64,000 nt of DNA. Origin: Roseiarcus sp963823165. Lineage in GTDB: Bacteria > Pseudomonadota > Alphaproteobacteria > Rhizobiales > Beijerinckiaceae. Below are positions 42,115 through 49,748 of this stretch, one piece after another. Every line of letters starts with the position of its first letter. Within the stretch, counting starts at the first letter, position 1. The stretch covers positions 62,001 to 126,000 of the forward strand of contig CAWGKV010000037.1 of NCBI GenBank assembly GCA_963823165.1. The letters are read 5' to 3'. The notes under the pieces are model-generated. The model saw nothing but the letters and a program-made list of their open reading frames with translations. It did no database searches and was not told the DNA's origin. Both the position numbers and the translations under genes were made by a program.

Positions 42115-42980
42115 TCGCGGCCAGCCGCGCCGAGGAGTCCATAAGGACGGATCACCAGCACCAGCGTCATTGCCACGAACAGCATGACGTAGGCATAGCC
42201 GGGGTTGAACATCGACGTGATGCTGATGATTTCGCCCGCCAAGAGGCCGCCGAGCACTGCGCCCGGAAAAGAGCCGACGCCGCCAATGACGACAACGACA
42301 AAAGTCTGAACGAGGATCGATTCGCCGACATCCGGCGTGATCGAGACGACCGGTGCGTTGACGACGCCTGCGAAGCCCGCGGCCATCGCGCCGATGCCGA
42401 AGACCAGCGTGAAGACTTTGTAGACGTCGATCCCGAGCGAATCGACCATCACCGAATCCTCGATCCCCGCCCGCACGATCATGCCGATGCGCGTACGGTA
42501 AAGCAGGACATAGAGCGCGAGCAGCGCGACCGTGACGATGCCGAGCAGAGCCAGCCGGTAGGTCGGATAAACCATGAAGCCGATTGAGGTGATGCCCACC
42601 ACCGGCGGCGGAACCATCTTCGACAGGCTGCCGAAGACGAAGCGCACCGCCTCTACGAACACGATGCCGAGGCCGAAGGTGACGAGGAGCTGGTCCTCAT
42701 TCGGGCGCGTGTAGAATTGGCGGATGATCAGCCGTTCCGTCAGCACCCCGACCAGCATCACGAAGAGCGAGCCGGCGATCACCGCCAGGATGAAGGACCC
42801 CGAATAGGTATAGGCGAGCCAGCCGGCGTAGCCGCCCAGCATGAACATTGCGCCATGCGCGAGGTTGAGCACGCCGAGCGTGCCGTAGATGATCGTCAGG
42901 CCGGAGGAAATCAGCGCCAGGAGCGCGCCGAGCACCAGCCCGTTGAAGCACTGCGATATGAAGTCCGCCCAGTTTACCAC
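42111..42980 (-). CDS. livH: Branched-chain amino acid ABC transporter permease LivH
   Basis: 289 residues with about eight membrane helices. GLTIIYGTLGVLNLAHGAMF at the N-terminus and GGVGSFPGAVLGGLLAGEI near residue 235 are LivH signatures. It pairs with the LivM half of the next gene to form the channel. It starts 200 bp after the binding-protein gene, with a hairpin in between, and overlaps the next gene by four bases. Confidence 0.93.
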   Translation of the reverse strand: MVNWADFISQCFNGLVLGALLALISSGLTIIYGTLGVLNLAHGAMFMLGGYAGWLAYTYSGSFILAVIAGSLFVMLVGVLTERLIIRQFYTRPNEDQLLVTFGLGIVFVEAVRFVFGSLSKMVPPPVVGITSIGFMVYPTYRLALLGIVTVALLALYVLLYRTRIGMIVRAGIEDSVMVDSLGIDVYKVFTLVFGIGAMAAGFAGVVNAPVVSITPDVGESILVQTFVVVVIGGVGSFPGAVLGGLLAGEIISITSMFNPGYAYVMLFVAMTLVLVIRPYGLLGAAGRE

Positions 42981-43142
42981 GCTGCCGCCTGCATCATGCC
43001 CGACGAACGGACCATCGCGACGTCGACTTGCCGGAAATCATGGCAGACGGTCCCCCGACGCGCGCGCCTCAAGCAGACGCCCCACGAAGGCGCAAGCTTG
43101 CCGTTCCGCGCCTGTTTGGGTCGTCTGCTGTGGAGATAATGG

Positions 43143-43172
43143 CCCTTCTCCACACGCCGGCGTGGAGAAGGG
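43143..43172 (-). terminator. Strong stem-loop between binding-protein gene and livH
   Basis: CCCTTCTCCAC pairs with GTGGAGAAGGG around a 6- to 8-base loop. It lies 11 bases after the binding-protein stop and has no long T run. Such stems usually stabilise the upstream message and cut read-through, so that much more binding protein than membrane protein is made. Confidence 0.55.
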
Positions 43173-43182
43173 ACGACGCTTG

Positions 43183-44550
43183 TCAGGTATAGGCGCCAAG
43201 ATCGCAGCCGAAGGCGCCCGGTTTTTGCATCAGAGGCCCGCCCGGCACCACTTCAAGCACCTCCCAGTAGTCCTCCGGGTTCTTCATGTCTTTGGGAGCC
43301 TTGCCTCGGACGATGATGACGGGGCGGACCAACTGATGGTCCTCGGCGCGGAAATGCACGTCGCCCACCATTGACGGGAAAGTCTCGCCCTTTTCGTACT
43401 GCTTGATCACGTCCGGCGGGTAAAAAGTGCCGGCTTCGGAGACCATGCGCGCCCAGATGGCGAACTGCATGTAGGCGTTCTCGGCGCCCCATTGCGGCCG
43501 GTAATTGTATTTCTTCTGGAAAGCTTCGACGAACAACTTGGCCAACGGGTATTTGTCCTCGAGAGTCCACCAGAAGTCGGTGGCGGCGAAGACGCCCTCG
43601 GTGAGCTCCGGGCCGACTTCCTTGGCGAGGAAGGGAATCTGGTACGGGATCACCATCTTCATCTTCGGCGTAAGGCCGAATTGCCTGGCCTGCTGCACGG
43701 ACAGCACGGCGTCCCGGCCCCAGTTGACGTTGATGATGAATTCGGCGCCGGAGTTGGCGATGTTGGTGAGATACTGGCTGAAGTCCTCCGTACCCAGCGG
43801 CGAAACCTGGTTGGTCACCATGGTCCAGCCGCCCTGCGAAGTCAGGTAGTCGTTCACCGACTTCGTCACCGTGTGGCCGTAGGTGTAGTCCGGCGTCATG
43901 TACGCCGCCTTCCTGCCCTTGCCGAAATTCTTCACCAGAACCGGGCCGATGGCATTGGCGGCGGTCTCGCCGTAGAAGCACTGGCGGAACGAATAGCGCG
44001 AGCAGTCCTTGCCGGTCGTGTCGTTCGATCCAGAGATGGCGACGAGATAGAGGACCTTTTCGCGCTCGGCGAATTTGTTCAACGCCACGGCGACCGCCGA
44101 CGAAGTCGAACCAGTCATGGCGATGATCTTGTCGTCGTTGATGAAGACCTGCTGTTCCTGCACGGCGTTGTTCGGCTTGGCGGCGGAATCGGCGACGACG
44201 AGCTTCACCTGCTTTCCGAGCACGCCCTTGGTCACCTTGGGCGCGATCTGCTTGATGAGGTCATTGCCTTCATTGAGGTGCTCGACGGCGAGTTGCATGC
44301 CCTTGAGCTCATCCTCGCCCTGCACGGCGTAGGCGCCCGTACGTGGGACGGTGGCGCCGATCGTGACGGAGTCGCCCTGCGAGCCGGCCGGCCAGGTGCC
44401 GAGCGCGGGCTTGTCGTCGGCGAATGCCATGCCGGCCTGGCCGAAAAACGTGGGTATCAGGGCTGCGCCGCCAGCGCCCGCGCCAATGCGTAACGCGTAA
44501 CGGCGTGAAACGACGCTTGCTTTGCTATTTCCGAAAAGGGACTCGGCCAT
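43183..44550 (-). CDS. LivK-like substrate-binding protein with Tat-type signal
   Basis: 455 residues of the Peripla_BP_6 (type I periplasmic binding) family. The N-terminus has a twin-arginine pattern, VSRRYALRIGAGAGG (Arg16-Arg17), then a hydrophobic stretch ending AGMAFADD, so export is probably by Tat, already folded. The mature part begins DSVTIGATVPRTGAYAVQGE and has the usual ligand-lobe signatures. It is longer than the 370-390 of LivK, resembling binding proteins for urea, amides or aromatic acids. GGAGGAAAAG precedes the ATG. It is the first gene of the operon; the ligand is not known. Confidence 0.85.
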   Translation of the reverse strand: MAESLFGNSKASVVSRRYALRIGAGAGGAALIPTFFGQAGMAFADDKPALGTWPAGSQGDSVTIGATVPRTGAYAVQGEDELKGMQLAVEHLNEGNDLIKQIAPKVTKGVLGKQVKLVVADSAAKPNNAVQEQQVFINDDKIIAMTGSTSSAVAVALNKFAEREKVLYLVAISGSNDTTGKDCSRYSFRQCFYGETAANAIGPVLVKNFGKGRKAAYMTPDYTYGHTVTKSVNDYLTSQGGWTMVTNQVSPLGTEDFSQYLTNIANSGAEFIINVNWGRDAVLSVQQARQFGLTPKMKMVIPYQIPFLAKEVGPELTEGVFAATDFWWTLEDKYPLAKLFVEAFQKKYNYRPQWGAENAYMQFAIWARMVSEAGTFYPPDVIKQYEKGETFPSMVGDVHFRAEDHQLVRPVIIVRGKAPKDMKNPEDYWEVLEVVPGGPLMQKPGAFGCDLGAYT

Positions 44551-44914
44551 CTTTTCCTCCAAAGATTTTGTTGATTCTGGTCATGACCTCGTTGGGACCG
44601 GTTGTGTCCGCGGCGTTTCTTCCGCCGCCATCAACCGCCAAATCCCAAGAACACCCGCGCGCCGCAAGTCAGACCAGGTCGAGCGCCCCCCATATGAGAG
44701 TAGGTCAATAGTCGACTGGCGCGTCAATGCAACTTTCGTCCGTATTAACCTGTGTTTCCTCGTAGGATCCGGACTTTGTGCGGAGCGACGAGCCCGCCCG
44801 GCTTCGGCGTCGAGAACCGGAAGCGGCCGGCGCGGTTGTCGCGAGCCCTCATCTCCGAGTTCTCGCCAGCGCGTCCGCCGATGTATAATTTGCGGCCGAA
44901 GGAGCCCGCGCCCC
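44551..44914. other. 364-bp divergent regulatory region
   Basis: This lies between the ABC operon and hemB and should hold promoters for both. AT-richer patches occur at 44560-44580 and 44720-44760. On the minus strand a TTGACG near 44730 could be a -35 for the transporter operon, but no confident -10 was placed. Confidence 0.4.
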
Positions 44915-45946
44915 ATGAACAGACAGTCCCGAATCTCCGAGCCGCACCGGCTCGACCTCGCCCATCGCCCGCGCCGCAACCGCAAGGCGGAATGGGCGCG
45001 GCGGCTCGTCTCGGAGCACGTGCTGACGGCGGGCGATCTCATCTGGCCGCTCTTCCTCGTCGAGGGAAAGAAGACGCGCGCGCCCGTCGCTGCGATGCCG
45101 GGGGTCGATCGTCTCAGCGTGGACGAGGCGGTGCGCGAGGCCGAGCGGGCGGTAAAACTCGACATTCCGGCGATCGCCTTCTTCCCCTATACAGAGCCGC
45201 ATCTGAAGGACGAGCACGGCAGCGAGGCGTTCAACGAGAGCAATCTCGTCTGCAAGGCCTGCCGGGCGATCAAGCGCGAGTTCCCCCAGCTCGGCCTTGT
45301 CACCGACGTCGCGCTCGACCCCTACACCAGCCACGGCCACGACGGCCTGGTGCGCGAGCGCGGCGCCGAACTCACTATCCTTAACGACGAGACGGTCGCG
45401 GCGCTCGTCCGCCAGTCGCTGAACCAGGCGCGCGCCGGCGCCGACGTCATCGCGCCCTCCGACATGATGGACGGAAGGGTCGGGGCGATCCGCGAGGCGC
45501 TGGACGAAGAGGGCTTTCTCGACGTGCAGATCCTGGCTTACGCGGCGAAATACGCCTCCGCCTTCTACGGGCCGTTCCGCGACGCGCTGGGTTCTGCAGG
45601 CGCGCTGAAAGGCGACAAGCGCACCTATCAGATGGACCCGGCCAACAGCGACGAGGCTCTGCGAGAAGTGGCGCTCGATCTCGACGAGGGGGCCGACATG
45701 GTGATGGTCAAGCCGGGCATGCCCTATCTCGACGTGATCCGCCGGGTGAAGGACGCGTTCGGCGCCCCGACCTTCGCTTACCAGGTGAGCGGCGAATATT
45801 CGATGATCATGGCGGCGGCGAACAACGGCTGGATCGACGGCGACAAGGCGATGATGGAGAGCCTGATCGCCTTCAAGCGCGCCGGCGCCGACGGGGTGCT
45901 GACGTACTTCGCGCTGCGGGCGGCGGAGAAGCTGAAGGTAAGGTAG
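44915..45946 (+). CDS. hemB: Delta-aminolevulinic acid dehydratase (porphobilinogen synthase)
   Basis: 343 residues. It condenses two 5-aminolevulinates to porphobilinogen in heme and chlorophyll synthesis. The metal-site segment VTDVALDPYTSHGHDGL has Asp where Zn enzymes have Cys, marking the Mg-dependent alphaproteobacterial type. Schiff-base lysines are in VKPGMPYLD and the preceding GDKRTYQMDPAN region, and APSDMMDGRVGAIR is conserved. The ATG at 44915 follows AAGGAG. It is not linked to other heme genes here. Confidence 0.95.
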   Translation: MNRQSRISEPHRLDLAHRPRRNRKAEWARRLVSEHVLTAGDLIWPLFLVEGKKTRAPVAAMPGVDRLSVDEAVREAERAVKLDIPAIAFFPYTEPHLKDEHGSEAFNESNLVCKACRAIKREFPQLGLVTDVALDPYTSHGHDGLVRERGAELTILNDETVAALVRQSLNQARAGADVIAPSDMMDGRVGAIREALDEEGFLDVQILAYAAKYASAFYGPFRDALGSAGALKGDKRTYQMDPANSDEALREVALDLDEGADMVMVKPGMPYLDVIRRVKDAFGAPTFAYQVSGEYSMIMAAANNGWIDGDKAMMESLIAFKRAGADGVLTYFALRAAEKLKVR

Positions 45947-46186
45947 CCGCTTGTCGGTCCCCTTGGCCTTGTAACCTCGCGGTCGCTGATTGTCGCCAAG
46001 CGCGCAACCCGCCCTCGAGCCGGCGCAAGCGCAACCCCTCACGCCGCGCGCTCGCGGGTATCAGTGGCGGACGTCGAGCAACTTGTGGATTGCCGCAACA
46101 GCAGGTAGCGCGCGCGTCCCAGGCAAGCTCAAATAGCGGAGTCCCAAATCGATGACGGGTCTCCGATAAAGGCGGCGCTTCAAGAG

Positions 46187-47179
46187 ATGCTCAAGCTGAC
46201 CAAGTCGCAGGCCGACTGCCTGAGGGTCCTCCGAAGCCCCGGCTTCTCCCCGGCAAAGATTGCTGTTGCGGCGAGGCTCGACCTCAAGAAAACCAAGGCG
46301 GCCCTTCGCAAGCTGGCGGAGCTGGGGCTTGCCGAACAAGGCTCGTCGACAGGCTGGCTCGTCACCGCAGATGGCGAGACTTGCGGCTTCGAGACCGTTC
46401 CGGACCAGCGGGCGCGAAGAGGCCGGCCGCCGGCGCCCGGCGCACAGCTTGTGCTCGATCTGCTTGATCGGCCGATTGGAGGCCCCGCTCAGCCCGGACC
46501 CGGCGCTCAGCGTCTGCTTGATTTGCTGGACCGGCCGATGCACGGCCCCGAGCTCGCACGGAAATCAGGGCTCTCCCGCCAGAGAGTTCTACAGCTGCTC
46601 CTCGCGCTCCACGCGCAGGGACGGATCTCCTTCGGCGATCCGGATCATCCCTCCTGGCTGGTCAAGCGTGCGGACGACGACACGCCCATTCTGTCCCGCG
46701 AGGAGCAACGCGTACTTTCGGCGCTTCCGCGGCAACGAGCAACCGACGCCACCGGGCTCGGCGTCGTGGCAAGGCTGTCTGACGACGAGGTCGAGCCGGT
46801 CGCGGACAAACTGGTCGTCGCCGGATTGGCCGAGGCCTGCGATGGACTGGCGGGGCGCCGAGCGTTTCGCATCACCGCGATCGGGCTGGACCATCCGCAA
46901 TACTTTGCGCCCGCCCGCCAGGCGCCGCCGCCCCGGCTCCCGGTCCATTCCGATCGCGTGCGCACAGTGCTGCAAACGATTTCCGACGCAGGGGCATTGA
47001 GGATCCTGGACGTGAAGCGCGTGACGAAGATCCAGCAGCAATCGATCAACGCGCTCATGCAATATCTGAAGCGCAGGCGGCTGGTGGCGAAGACGGGAGA
47101 TCGGCTCGACGCGCCCTATTCGCTGACAGAGCAAGGCCGCGCGGTTCTGGCGGAAATGACTCTGCGCCGGGCGGCCTGA
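46187..47179 (+). CDS. Protein of four tandem winged-helix domains
   Basis: 330 residues. Four blocks each look like a winged helix: about 1-65 (FSPAKIAVAARLDLKKTKAA), 100-165 (HGPELARKSGLSRQRVLQLL), 170-240 (LSDDEVEPVADKLVVAGLAE) and 255-325 (LDVKRVTKIQQQSINALMQY). A Pro/Gly linker between the first two contains a duplicated LLDRP unit, visible also in DNA at about 46440-46475 and 46505-46540. No catalytic domain. It is probably a DNA-binding protein of the MarR/DprA-WH general type, function unknown. Start ATG 46187 is weakly supported by CAAGAG upstream. Confidence 0.6.
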   Translation: MLKLTKSQADCLRVLRSPGFSPAKIAVAARLDLKKTKAALRKLAELGLAEQGSSTGWLVTADGETCGFETVPDQRARRGRPPAPGAQLVLDLLDRPIGGPAQPGPGAQRLLDLLDRPMHGPELARKSGLSRQRVLQLLLALHAQGRISFGDPDHPSWLVKRADDDTPILSREEQRVLSALPRQRATDATGLGVVARLSDDEVEPVADKLVVAGLAEACDGLAGRRAFRITAIGLDHPQYFAPARQAPPPRLPVHSDRVRTVLQTISDAGALRILDVKRVTKIQQQSINALMQYLKRRRLVAKTGDRLDAPYSLTEQGRAVLAEMTLRRAA

Positions 47180-47192
47180 AAGGCCGCGACGG

Positions 47193-47335
47193 GTCCATTG
47201 CACGATCTCGAACCACTGGATGTCGTCCTTGCGCACCGAAGGCCCGAGCAACTCCTTGGAGACAATCTCGGGCAGAACGATATGGTCGGCGACGTCGGCT
47301 GCGAGGATGGCGGCGAGCTTGAGTGCTGCGGTCAT
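47193..47335 (-). pseudogene. Chimera of a cyclase N-terminus and a binding-protein fragment
   Basis: Reading from ATG 47335, the first 16 codons (MTAALKLAAILAADVA) match the N-terminus of class III adenylate cyclases that begin KLAAILAADVAGYSR. At 47288 the sequence switches without a frame change to a piece of the AapJ-like binding protein (DHIVLPEIVSKELLGPSVRK). The 96 bp at 47193-47288 match 48190-48285 of that gene with about eight mismatches. The frame then wanders. The two parts were joined by a recombination event, and the result is not expected to function. Confidence 0.7.
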
Positions 47336-47368
47336 GATCAGCGCAACCTGCCGGCAAGGCCGCGGACG

Positions 47369-47566
47369 TCAAAACGCCTTCAGTAGTCCGGCCTGCCGAA
47401 GAATCGCATTCGCTGTGTGCCGGCTCGAAATGCCAATCGGCACGGGAAAGTTGCGGTCCGTGATTGGACTGCGCCAGATTTCGTGACTGCCGCGTCCATG
47501 ACGGACGAAAACGCAACCCGCCTCTTTCAGCAACTCGCGCAATGGCCGGTCGAACTGCGGCGCCAC
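47369..47566 (-). CDS. hicA: HicA-type mRNA interferase
   Basis: 65 residues. The dsRBD-like HicA fold has its catalytic His in GRGSHEIW (His28), with the start RELLKEAGCVFVRHGRGS and the end HTANAILRQAGL typical of the family. It cleaves mRNA and tmRNA independently of ribosomes. The GTG at 47566 lies directly after the hicB stop (TGA GTG), so the two are co-translated with the antitoxin first, the reverse of the common order. Confidence 0.85.
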   Translation of the reverse strand: MAPQFDRPLRELLKEAGCVFVRHGRGSHEIWRSPITDRNFPVPIGISSRHTANAILRQAGLLKAF

Positions 47567-47836
47567 TCACGCCGCCACGGCCGTCGCCTCGCGAAGAGCC
47601 ATCACTTGAATGAAGATCGAAGCCGGGTTGATCCCCGGATGGTTGTCCGGCGCAACGTCGAGCGCCATCTGCGAGATCTTGTCCAGGAGCTCGTCGAGCG
47701 TCGGCGCGTCCGCCGCCGCGGGGATCTCGTCACAGCGACCGCTCCAGACGTTCGCCTCGGCATCCCAGATCGCGGACACTGTGAAGATCACTGGCTTTGT
47801 CACGCCGACCTCGATCGCTCGATCTCGCCCTTGCAT
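47567..47836 (-). CDS. hicB: HicB-like antitoxin (DUF1902)
   Basis: 89 residues. FTVSAIWDAEANVWSGRCDE and IPAAADAPTLDELLDKISQM form the partial RNase-H-like HicB/DUF1902 fold that blocks HicA. No separate DNA-binding domain is present, so autoregulation may use another protein or none. The start may be ATG 47836 or GTG 47803, the latter preceded by GAGGT. Confidence 0.82.
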   Translation of the reverse strand: MQGRDRAIEVGVTKPVIFTVSAIWDAEANVWSGRCDEIPAAADAPTLDELLDKISQMALDVAPDNHPGINPASIFIQVMALREATAVAA

Positions 47837-47900
47837 GGCGCTCGATGCTCATAGCACTTTCGATTGCGGGGCGAAAACCGCATCCGCGTCGTCCGCAGGT

Positions 47901-48914
47901 TCACCTTATCGGCGGCGCGTATTGCAGTCCCCCCTTGGTCCAGAGCGCGTTCAGGCCCCGCTTGATCTTGATCGGCGAGCCCATGCCGACGTTGCGCTCG
48001 AACAACTCGCCGTAATTGCCGATCGCCTTGATGATCCGGTAGGCCCAATCGTTGGTGAGGCCCATGGTCTGGCCGAAGTCGCCCTCGACGCCGAGCAGGC
48101 GGCGGATGTTGGGGTTCGGCGACTTCAGCATCTCGTCGACGTTGGCCTGGGTCACCCCGAGCTCCTCGGCGGTGACGAGCGCGTAATGGGTCCACTGCAC
48201 GATCTCGAACCACTGGATGTCGTCCTTGCGCACCGAGGGCCCGAGCGGCTCCTTGGAGATGATCTCCGGCAGGACGATATGGTCGTCCGGGACCGACATT
48301 TTCAACCGCTCGGAATAGAGGCCGGAGGAGTCGGTCGTATAGGCGTCGCAGCGGCCGGAATCGTAGGCCTTGGTCGCCTCCTCGTCGGTGGCGAACACCA
48401 CCGCCTCGAGCTTCATGTTGTTGGCGCGGAAGTAATCGGCGAGGTTGAGCTCGGTGGTGGTGCCCTGCTGCACGCAGACCGAGGCGCCGTCGAGCTTCAG
48501 CGCCGAGTCGACGCCGAGCTTCTTGCGCACCATGAAGCCTTGCCCGTCGTAGTAGTTGATCCCGGTGAAGAACATGCCGCCGAGTTCGCGCGACATCGTC
48601 CAGGTCGTGTTGCGGATGAGCACGTCGATCTCGCCGGAGGCGAGAATGGTCGGCCGGTCCTTGGCGTTGACGGCGAGATACTTGACCTTGCTCGGGTCGT
48701 TGAAGATGGCGGCGGCGATCGCGCGGCATTCGTCGACGTCGAGGCCTCTGTAGACGCCCTGGTCGTCCGGCAGCCCGAAGCCGGCAAGCCCCGGGTTCGC
48801 CCCGCAGATGAGCTGGCCCCGCGCCTTCACCTGGTCGAGCGTTCCCGCGCTCGCCGGAAGCGCCGCGAGGCAGCCGAGCGCGGCGCCGGCGAACAAGGCA
48901 ACGAGCGATCTCAT
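47901..48914 (-). CDS. Amino acid ABC transporter substrate-binding protein (AapJ-like)
   Basis: 337 residues. A signal peptide (MRSLVALFAGAALGCLAALPASAG) precedes a type II solute-binding fold of the general L-amino-acid family: TLDQVKARGQLICGANPGL, DVLIRNTTWTMSRE, YDGQGFMVRKKLG, LGVEGDFGQTMGL. It binds amino acids in the periplasm. No aapQMP permease or ATPase gene is in the window, so it must work with components encoded elsewhere, or is redundant. GGGAGA precedes the ATG. A 96-bp fragment of it is repeated at 47193. Confidence 0.9.
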   Translation of the reverse strand: MRSLVALFAGAALGCLAALPASAGTLDQVKARGQLICGANPGLAGFGLPDDQGVYRGLDVDECRAIAAAIFNDPSKVKYLAVNAKDRPTILASGEIDVLIRNTTWTMSRELGGMFFTGINYYDGQGFMVRKKLGVDSALKLDGASVCVQQGTTTELNLADYFRANNMKLEAVVFATDEEATKAYDSGRCDAYTTDSSGLYSERLKMSVPDDHIVLPEIISKEPLGPSVRKDDIQWFEIVQWTHYALVTAEELGVTQANVDEMLKSPNPNIRRLLGVEGDFGQTMGLTNDWAYRIIKAIGNYGELFERNVGMGSPIKIKRGLNALWTKGGLQYAPPIR

Positions 48915-49402
48915 GATAGTCTCCCGTGAACGCTGTGATCCTTCGCTCCCGCCGACGGCCCGATGCTGACGCCGGAATTGTCGGGAAAACCGGCGAAGCG
49001 AAGTCAATCGGCTGTCGGCCCTATAGCATGCTGAGTCGTCTGCGCAATCGCATCCGTTGTTCCCGCCGCGCAGAGCCTCATGGCGGCTTTGACGAGAACG
49101 GCTTGAGGTCGATTCGGCGCCAGCGCACGACACAATCGACTTTCCGGTCCGGGCCCGTTTCGACGTTCCTGGCGAACTCGGCCATCTGCTCCCGCGACAG
49201 CCGAGGCAAAAAATGGGAATCTCCCCGTGAGTCAGCCTCGTTGACCGCGCCGGCCACCGCCTCCTCGGACGCGTCGGGCTCGGCGATCTGATTTGGCGAA
49301 CTGGGCGCTGGTTTTGCCGGGCGCGTGGCGCGCGGCGCCGCCGATAATCTGGACGATCTCGGAGGCTTGCTGGGGCCCGAGGCAATCGCGGCCGGCCTCC
49401 AT
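48915..49402. other. 488-bp gap with a transposase remnant
   Basis: Apart from the IS630 piece at 49078-49206, no intact gene or repeat is seen. Terminal inverted repeats of the former element were not found. Confidence 0.5.
49078..49206 (-). pseudogene. IS630-family transposase remnant
   Basis: The reverse strand reads PRLSREQMAEFARNVETGPD, then RKVDCVVRWRRIDLK, the helix-turn-helix/linker part of IS630-type transposases, and then stops (KPFSSKPP and TGA at 49078). The DDE catalytic half is gone. Upstream codons (EPDASEEAVAGAVNEAD) are open but not recognisable. Confidence 0.7.
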
Positions 49403-49726
49403 TCATATCATTGACAGTTCTCGGCGGCGGGCGCGCGAGCAGAGGTCGAGAAACTGGACCCCAACGCTCAGGCCTTTCGCCCACCGCTGCTCGCAGGCGT
49501 AAGCGAAATCAAGGAATTGCAGATCGAAGAGATGCGGAAGTTCGAGCGGCTGAGCGAGGCGAATTCGGCAGCCTCCGGCCGACAGGTCGAGGACGGTCAC
49601 CGGTATTCGCTGGTTGTGCGCCAGAATCACAGTGCCGCCGATGTTGATCGGACGTCGCGGATCGGCTCGACGGTCGCGATTTGCGCTTTCAGCTTGTGGA
49701 GGGATGTCAGTTCGATGAGTGAACAT
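49403..49726 (-). CDS. PilZ domain protein
   Basis: 107 residues, a single PilZ domain for cyclic di-GMP. The RxxxR-type motif lies in NRDRRADPRRPIN, followed by the DLSAGGCRI (D/NxSxxG) motif and the end VGVQFLDL. It is encoded immediately downstream of the GGDEF-EAL gene on the same strand (22 bp apart), which fits a local signal-receptor pair. No effector domain is attached, so it must act by binding a partner. Confidence 0.82.
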   Translation of the reverse strand: MFTHRTDIPPQAESANRDRRADPRRPINIGGTVILAHNQRIPVTVLDLSAGGCRIRLAQPLELPHLFDLQFLDFAYACEQRWAKGLSVGVQFLDLCSRARRRELSMI

Positions 49727-49748
49727 TAGCGCAACTGTTCATCACCGA

